Source: Vanessa cardui
Taxonomy: Eukaryota; Arthropoda; Insecta; Lepidoptera; Nymphalidae
Assembly: GCF_905220365.1 (NCBI RefSeq)
Contig: NC_061127.1
Location: 8,680,001-8,744,000 of the forward strand
DNA length: 64,000 bases
Direction: 5' to 3'
Shown here: positions 58,701-64,000 of the stretch, piece after piece
How the letters are laid out: each line of letters starts with the position of its first letter
How positions within the stretch are numbered: the first letter of the stretch is position 1
Program-made: the position numbers and the translations under genes
The notes under the pieces: generated by a model
Databases searched by the model: none
What the model was told of the DNA's origin: nothing
The model's input: the letters and a program-made list of their open reading frames with translations, nothing else

Positions 58701-60345
58701 AGATGTTCACGCATAAATATCCCTATGACTAATGAAAATGTTGAGAAAGCTGGAGTAGCCCAAAATCGTCAAAATAAAATCTCATGTAGCCCATTTGGGC
58801 GAAGTAGCCCAAAATCGTCAAAATAAAATCTCATGTAGCCCATTTGGGCGAAGTAGCCCAAAATCGTCAAAATAAAATCTCATGTAGCCCATTTGGGCGA
58901 CAAGCGATTTTTCATATTTTTATATCGCCGTTTCGTCGGCGAGGTAGCCCAAATGGCGATAAATCGCCCAATCTGGCAACCCTGATGAGATAGAGCTAAG
59001 GTGGCACTCAAAGCAAAGCGCACTGGCGCGGGCAGGCGGGCGCGCTGCGCTGGCTGCTGCGCTCGGGCGACGCGGAGCGCATAGCGACGTTCGCGGCGGC
59101 GTCGCGCGACCGCGCCACGCAGCTAATGGCGGCCGACTTCCTGCGCCGCCGCGCGCCCTGGCGCTCGCGCCCCGACCTCGCGCGCCACGTGCTGCACTTC
59201 TACACGAGGGCGAAGGCCTACGGGAAATTGGCCGCTTTCTATGCGGAGTGCGCCAAGATGGAAATCGACGACTATGAGGTTGATACTATATTTTTTATTG
59301 TGTTTTCAAATTATTGACCTGACTATTGAGATATCGCTGCGAATAGTCCACTCGAGAAATTGGTTGTTTAATTTTCAGAACTATGAAAAAGCTTTAGAAG
59401 CTCTAAAGGAGGCGACGCGGTGTATCTCAAAATCTTCAGATCCAGAAATGGGTACAGATTTAATAAATAATGTTACTTGATACATGAGATATGCGACTTT
59501 TTACTATAATAACGTTTTTTCAGGTACTCAGATGACAGCAATTCAAGAACAAAGTACATTTGTTAAACGTTTCATTGAAATAAGGAACTCACTGCAAAGT
59601 GGTGATGTAAATACAGGTGCTCAAGTATAAAGTATTTTAAATTTAAAGATTACTATTTGGTACCAAGCTATGTACTACATTAAACAAAATAGTTAATGAA
59701 TATAAATCAAGGCTATGTTTAAAATACAGCAGCACAAGTATTGACTATTAAGTATCAACCTCTCCCAATGCTATTGCGCCTTAGGACCTTTCATACATAA
59801 GAAATTTAAAAAGAAACACTAAAAAGATTGTTTCCCCATGTTTGCTAACCAATCGAATCAATATTTATTCTAAAGGAGATACTATATATTCACTAATTAT
59901 TATATAAGTATATTGGTTTTAATAATTCTAGGTATAACTAATGGACAAAATTTGATACGCGCTATGAGTGGACGCCCAGGACTCATAACAGAAGAAAATA
60001 TTCTTAAATTACTTTTGCAACATTCCGCCGATCACCCAGACGCAGAGAGTAAGTTTGCGTTTATAATTTCGTTTCGTATGATAGAGTAAAATACCTATTT
60101 AATGTAAGTATTTGTTTTGTAGAAGGATAATCTTATTAAATACTTTAATTCTACTTTTCCTTCAATATTAAACGACGGATGTAAAGTCGTTCTAATACCA
60201 TTGCCATTTGCCATACATAATAATGTACAATAGTAAAAAATGTATTTCAGGATTAGAAATGCAATTAAAGGCTTTGCAAAGACCATCCCAGGAAGATAAT
60301 CGTTCAAATGATTCACCAGACCAGAGCGTTGAAGAAGTTATTTAA
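52762..60345 (+). CDS. IFT140: intraflagellar transport protein 140 (11 exons)
   Basis: Exons: 52,762-52,908; 52,977-54,194; 54,275-55,837; 55,958-56,132; 56,616-56,794; 58,011-58,190; 59,036-59,278; 59,379-59,451; 59,524-59,616; 59,932-60,048; 60,251-60,345. Every junction is GT-AG and the phases agree, giving 1,360 aa (human about 1,460). The N-terminus (MTLYIDTKLNF, SSWHPSLPLLAVGSY) and about 640 residues form WD40 propellers (TALAWHPVRKLLVVGWDGG, ILWDNNDSRLVAVHM). TPR-like helices follow (SIGDLDGALDAYARANDFGE, NAGQNEQAITLYQKAEKPYM, ADFLRRRAPW, EIDDYENYEKALEALKEATR). IFT140 is a core IFT-A subunit needed for retrograde transport in cilia and for GPCR entry. The start is supported by matching the family's first residues. 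The C-terminus is shorter than in vertebrates. Introns 5 and 6 hold transposons, and exons 6-7 are far more GC-rich than the rest. Confidence 0.93.
56879..57003 (+). mobile_element. 5'-truncated SINE family A in IFT140 intron 5
   Basis: Only the 3' half is present: CCACCAACCCGCATTGGAAC through AGGAGGCCTTTAGCCCAGCA to a short TTG tail. A 12-bp target duplication with one mismatch flanks it: GTTGGGCTCATG (56,867-56,878) and GTTGGGTTCATG (57,004-57,015). Its first 16 bases, TTTCCACCAACCCGCA, are duplicated (56,880 and 56,897). Confidence 0.88.
57372..57560 (-). repeat. family B, truncated minus-strand copy in IFT140 intron 5
   Basis: It starts at the T-rich end with GGCGGACGAGCATATGAGCC, then AAGTGGTCACCATCACCCAT, CCACCAACCTTGGGAACTAA and GTGCCTGTAGTTACACTGGC. 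It is truncated before the more distal family B blocks. Confidence 0.8.
57590..58008 (+). repeat. retroelement-type repeat ending at the IFT140 exon 6 acceptor
   Basis: It opens with CCCGCGACTTCGTTCGCGTG and ends with CATCCATACATCCAAACTTT then CGCCTTTATAATAGTA. I know both ends as those of a very common lepidopteran interspersed repeat, usually attributed to RTE/LINE tails. The last repeat bases lie directly before GAG|GAAGCATTG, the exon 6 acceptor at 58,011. Confidence 0.75.
58684..58984. mobile_element. hAT-type MITE in IFT140 intron 6
   Basis: Terminal inverted repeats CAGTGTTGCCA and (reverse complement of the right end) CAGGGTTGCCA bound 301 bp with no coding capacity. The perfect 8-bp duplication ATGAGATA flanks it (58,676-58,683 and 58,985-58,992). 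An 8-bp target duplication with a CA-starting TIR is the hAT signature. Three copies of a 49-bp unit lie inside. It ends about 50 bp before exon 7. Confidence 0.88.
58755..58900. repeat. 49-bp minisatellite, three copies
   Basis: Units start at 58,755, 58,804 and 58,853. Each begins GTAGCCCAAAATCGTC and includes CTCATGTAGCCCATTTGGGC. The copies are identical where I compared them, so the expansion is recent. Each unit contains AGCCCATTTGGGC, itself partly palindromic. Confidence 0.92.
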
Positions 60346-61307
60346 AAAAGTTTATATAATTATAAATTTGAAGACTGCAGCATTTATACGATTAACACAA
60401 ATGAGTCATTAATTATTTTATTATTATGTATTACACGTTAATGATAAATATAATTGACTTACTTTTGTTGGTGAAATGTAAGATACTTGTTGTACTACCT
60501 TGTTTTTTTTTTATTGAATTACACAGTCCTTCCAACAGCTAAAAACATAAATATCGTCACAATATAAATAAACATAAAAACTTAAGTAAAAAGAGTGAAG
60601 TATGAAGAAAGGATTCAAGGACAATTATATTGTGGGATTGACATAATAAAGGTATCTGCTTAATAGTTTTTCGTGCCCCCCCCCCCCCAACGTCTATCAA
60701 AACTCAATCTAACAAAAATTGAACTTTCCATTTATGTTTCAAGCACATGCCTTTTTTCATTGCTGGGCAGTAAGATACTTCATTTCTAATAAAAACCCAT
60801 CTCCTATTTGTTATGTTGAATTGCGTCGAGACCAAATAAATAGCCGATTCGGGATGCTTTAAAATATTCGTCATAATATAGCGAACATCACTAAGGCCGA
60901 ACATGACGACTTATCGGTTATAGAAGGCCGTTTATTTAATACGATATATTCCGATAAAAGAAAGAATAGAAGATTGCACGATGTGTTGTATATTGTACCT
61001 CGTAGAATGTTATCATCGATTTTTTTTTCTAAATATAATTATACACTAAATTATCATCTAATTCTACAAAACCTCTTCTTAAAGATACACGGCAATCCGA
61101 TACTCATTTTTCAGAAATTATATCATACTGCCTATGTAAATACTTTAAACAACAGCAACACTGAGCAATATTTTGTATATTGGTAGAGCTCAGCAGTTAT
61201 CACTGTCAGAAAACTGTCAATTATTGTCAATGTTGATGTTAAACGAATCTAAAAGTTGAGGTTATAGTCGAGGTGTTACACATGTGTTTTTAAATAAATT
61301 TACAAAA
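60346..61307. other. intergenic spacer between IFT140 and SDA1
   Basis: A possible IFT140 poly(A) signal AATAAA lies at 60,567-60,572. A run of 13 C lies at 60,676-60,688. A minus-strand 66-codon frame (60,904-60,704) is unrecognised. The last 110 bases are rich in TGTCA (four instances around 61,200-61,232), the likely SDA1 promoter/5' UTR. Confidence 0.5.
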
Positions 61308-63506
61308 ATGGTGCGACATAATAATCAGTTGCCTAACAATCTTACGCAACTGCAAAATTTGATAAAAAGAGATCCTGATTCATATAAAGATGAATTTCGA
61401 CAACAACTTGCACACTTTGAAACAACACTGGAAATATTTAACTTGAATCCTACTCAGTATAGCAAAAAATTAGATGAACAAGCCATGTTTTTAGCGCAAG
61501 TGACGCAGTGTTATCAAGCAGAGATGAAAACTTTTCCTCAAAAGATAGTTGACATCTTAAAAACACATAATACAGTAATGCATAGTGACATGAGACTATC
61601 ATTGTGCAAATGCTTGATATTGATCAGAAATAAAAATTTCATATCAGCTTTTGATTTGCTGGAGTTGTTTTTTTCACTAATTAAGTGTCAAGACAAACAT
61701 TTAAGAGAATATCTCAAGACTCATATCATTACTGACATCAAGAATATGAATATGAAACATAAAGATATGAAGTTGAATTCAACACTTCAAAATTTTATTT
61801 TTTCAATGTTACGTGAATCTAATACAAAAATGGCAAAATTAGCTGTTGATATATTGATTGAACTTTATCATAAGAATATCTGGAATGATCATAAAACTGT
61901 AAACATTATTGCTGACGTTGGATGTTTCTCTAAAGTCACAAAGGTAATGGTTGCTTCGTTAAAATTTTTCTTAAGTCGAGAAGAAGAGGAGAAACCTGAA
62001 TCTGATAGTGATGACGAAGTGGATCCTCGTGACACAATGATTGCAAACAAGTTTAATAAGAAAACAAGAAAAAGAGATAAAATGGTAGATAAAGTTAAGA
62101 AAATTGCAAAGAAAATCAAAAAACGGAAAGAAAAAGCACCAATATTTAATTTCTCTGCCCTTCATCTTATCAACAACCCACAGGGCTTTGCTGAGAAATT
62201 ATTTAAACAAATAGAATCTTCAAATGAAAGGTTTGAAGTCAAACTAATGACTTTAGATGTGATATCAAGATTAATTGGGTTACATAATCTTTTTTTGTTC
62301 AATTACTATCCCTTTATTGCAAGATTATTAATGCCACATCAGAGAGAAGTTACAAGAATTTTACAATTTGCAGCTCAATCAGCTCATGAATTAGTTCCAC
62401 CAGAGGTAATTGAACCAATTATGAAGGCAATTGCTAATAACTTTATTACGGAAAGAAATTCAACTGATGTTATGGCAGTTGGATTAAATGCTGTCAGAGA
62501 AATTTGTGCCCGTTGTCCCTTAGCTATTGGAGAAGATCTATTAAGAGATCTTGTTCAGTATAAAACTTATAAAGAAAAATCCGTTATGATGGCTGCTAGG
62601 TCTCTAATTCAATTATATAGGCAGTCTATGCCTAACCTTTTACACAAAAGGGATAGAGGTAGACCATCAGAAGCTTCAATAGAACTTAAAACAAAAAAAT
62701 ATGGAGAGGTAGAAACAAAAGATTATATACCAGGCTCTGAAGTCTTGTTAGAGAAAGAAGAAATAAAGGAAAAGAAAGGTAAAAAGAAAACTAATAAAAA
62801 TAAGGCAGAAGACTCTGATGATGACTGGATTGATGTTGCATCTTCAGACTCGGAAATAAATATAGCAACAGATAGTGAAGAAGAAAATTCTGAAGCTGAA
62901 GAAATTGAAGAAGAAGAAGAAGATAATGAAACTGATGAGGAGAATAATGAGGCAGATGATGAAGAAAAACAAAATGAAACTGATGACAAAATAGATGACA
63001 GTAATAATCCAAATGAGAGTATTAAATCTAGAAAAATCTTGAAAGCAAAAAAGAGTTCTTCTAAACCAAACATAGAAGAAAAAATTAAAGTTGCTAGAGA
63101 AGTTGCAATGGAGAAAATTTTTACAGATGAGGATTTCAAAAGAATAGAGACCGCCCAACTTAAGAAATGTGTCAGTGGTGTGAAGCGTAATAGAAGCATA
63201 GTGGAAGAAGAAGATGAGTCAACAGAGTTAGTTCAACTTTCTGCAATTGAAAATATACACAAAAAAAGAAAGCATGATAAAAACGCGAGGCTAGAATCAG
63301 TTTTGAAAGGAAGGGAAGAAAGAGAGAAATATGGTTACAGAGACCGTAGAAAGAATGCAAACTGCTCTAAAACTAACAGAGAAAAGAAGAAAACAAAATC
63401 TTATCAAATGGTCAAACACAAGGCTAGAGGAAAAATAAAAAGGTCATTTAAAGAAAAACAAATAGCGTTCAGGAATTATTTGATCAAACAAAAAAAAATG
63501 CGTTAA
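61308..63506 (+). CDS. SDAD1: SDA1 homologue (single exon)
   Basis: An intronless 732-aa frame. The start is taken at the ATG at 61,308 (context ACAAAAATGG), because the family begins at this point (N-terminal NNQLPNNLTQLQNLIKRDP). The NUC130/3NT-type N-terminal region includes LSLCKCLILIRNKNFISAF and YLKTHIITDIKNMNMKHKD. The helical core includes NIWNDHKTVNIIADVGCFSK and YPFIARLLMPHQREVTRIL. The family motif DYIPGSEVL precedes a long Asp/Glu-rich stretch (about 62,810-63,000), and the end is Lys/Arg-rich (KRSFKEKQIAFRNYLIKQKK). SDA1 is a nucleolar factor for 60S assembly and pre-ribosome export. Length is close to yeast (767 aa) and human (687 aa) proteins. Confidence is very high. Confidence 0.96.
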   Translation: MVRHNNQLPNNLTQLQNLIKRDPDSYKDEFRQQLAHFETTLEIFNLNPTQYSKKLDEQAMFLAQVTQCYQAEMKTFPQKIVDILKTHNTVMHSDMRLSLCKCLILIRNKNFISAFDLLELFFSLIKCQDKHLREYLKTHIITDIKNMNMKHKDMKLNSTLQNFIFSMLRESNTKMAKLAVDILIELYHKNIWNDHKTVNIIADVGCFSKVTKVMVASLKFFLSREEEEKPESDSDDEVDPRDTMIANKFNKKTRKRDKMVDKVKKIAKKIKKRKEKAPIFNFSALHLINNPQGFAEKLFKQIESSNERFEVKLMTLDVISRLIGLHNLFLFNYYPFIARLLMPHQREVTRILQFAAQSAHELVPPEVIEPIMKAIANNFITERNSTDVMAVGLNAVREICARCPLAIGEDLLRDLVQYKTYKEKSVMMAARSLIQLYRQSMPNLLHKRDRGRPSEASIELKTKKYGEVETKDYIPGSEVLLEKEEIKEKKGKKKTNKNKAEDSDDDWIDVASSDSEINIATDSEEENSEAEEIEEEEEDNETDEENNEADDEEKQNETDDKIDDSNNPNESIKSRKILKAKKSSSKPNIEEKIKVAREVAMEKIFTDEDFKRIETAQLKKCVSGVKRNRSIVEEEDESTELVQLSAIENIHKKRKHDKNARLESVLKGREEREKYGYRDRRKNANCSKTNREKKKTKSYQMVKHKARGKIKRSFKEKQIAFRNYLIKQKKMR

Positions 63507-63580
63507 GAGAATAAAAAATGCCTTTTATTTAAATAACTTTGTATATTTTAAAAAGTAATTGTATAGCTTCAGGCTCATAA

Positions 63581-63586
63581 AATAAA
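63581..63586 (+). promoter_or_regulatory. SDA1 poly(A) signal
   Basis: AATAAA 75 bp after the stop codon. An earlier AATAAA overlaps 63,510-63,515, right behind the stop. The downstream one is more likely to be used. Confidence 0.5.
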
Positions 63587-63819
63587 AGTAGCGATGTGTA
63601 TGATTACATCCCATGATTTTTTATTTTCATTATTAATTTCCTTACAAATATTTCATACAGGTTTATTATTTAGGCATAGAACAAATGAAACTGATTCTAC
63701 TGAATAGATAGATCGAGAATTTTCACCAAACCTAGAATTCATGTATAAAATACTTGAATATGCCATTATTATTGAACAAATTTTCTTAATAAGGAATGTC
63801 TGTAATCTTATGTAATAAA

Positions 63820-64000
63820 ATTAGGGTGCCTGTTTTCCTCCGGCTAATCTCTAGAAAGGCTGGACCGATTTTGATGAGACTTATACCCACAGATAGCTGA
63901 TGTAACAAGTTACACTGCAATGTCCAAATACTGTTCTGTAACGCGCGCAGTCTTGGCGCTTGCCCTCACTCCGTCGTCACGTCGGGCGTCTCCCACCAAC
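63820..64000. repeat. repeat-like fragment at the window edge
   Basis: GGCTGGACCGATTTTGATGA is a phrase I know from common lepidopteran interspersed repeats. The following sequence turns GC-rich (CGCGCGCAGTCTTGGCGCTT) and runs off the window, so the element cannot be delimited. Confidence 0.45.

Noticed and set aside
61284..61307. Eight-codon upstream extension of SDA1
   Set aside because: It begins with GTG. The ATG at 61,308 has a good context and matches the family's N-terminus.
62723..63199. 158-codon minus-strand frame
   Set aside because: Antisense shadow of the acidic repeat region of SDA1.

Overview
This is an AT-rich eukaryotic window with short introns, GT-AG splicing, poly(A) signals, tRNA-derived SINEs and several dispersed repeats whose wording I know from butterfly and moth genomes. 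It is best read as a lepidopteran nuclear chromosome. A nymphalid-type butterfly is my guess from the SINE, not something I can prove.

Layout. Positions 1 to about 47,800 are a gene-poor, repeat-studded stretch. It holds SINE family A (copies near 0.6, 10.4, 16.8, 25.1 and 39.6 kb, plus decayed ones), dispersed repeat family B (14.7, 17.3, 17.6, 18.6, 35.0 and 45.6 kb), and a 5'-truncated LINE reverse transcriptase end (28.2-28.9 kb). It also holds one near-complete but frameshifted CR1/Jockey-group LINE (29.5-34.1 kb), a Tc1-like transposase relic (40.6-40.9 kb) and a LINE-like 3' tail (43.4 kb). A few GC-rich or splice-bounded islands in it look like isolated exons of unidentified genes: 1.9 kb, 4.7-5.0 kb, a minus-strand signal-peptide exon at 9.0 kb, and 19.2 kb. 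They may belong to genes extending outside the window.

Positions 47,855-63,506 are a compact cluster of four recognisable genes: an RSL1D1-like ribosomal-L1-domain protein (+, 5 exons), nibrin/NBS1 (-, single exon), IFT140 (+, 11 exons reconstructed with consistent phases, 1,360 aa) and SDA1 (+, single exon). RSL1D1 and nibrin converge with only 174 bp between their stop codons. Nibrin and IFT140 diverge from a 904-bp spacer that carries a perfect RFX X-box, as expected for a ciliary gene. RSL1D1 and SDA1 both act in nucleolar 60S ribosome biogenesis and share a TGTCA-rich upstream segment. Nibrin acts in double-strand-break repair with MRE11/RAD50, and IFT140 in the IFT-A complex of cilia.

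The most interesting observations are in IFT140. A retroelement 3' end runs to within a few bases of the exon 6 acceptor. A 301-bp hAT-type MITE with a perfect 8-bp target duplication and an internal 49-bp minisatellite sits just before exon 7. Exons 6 and 7 are strikingly GC-rich in an otherwise AT-rich gene. Several nearly perfect hairpins in the gene-poor part are also unexplained. I found no convincing wholly new multi-gene system.
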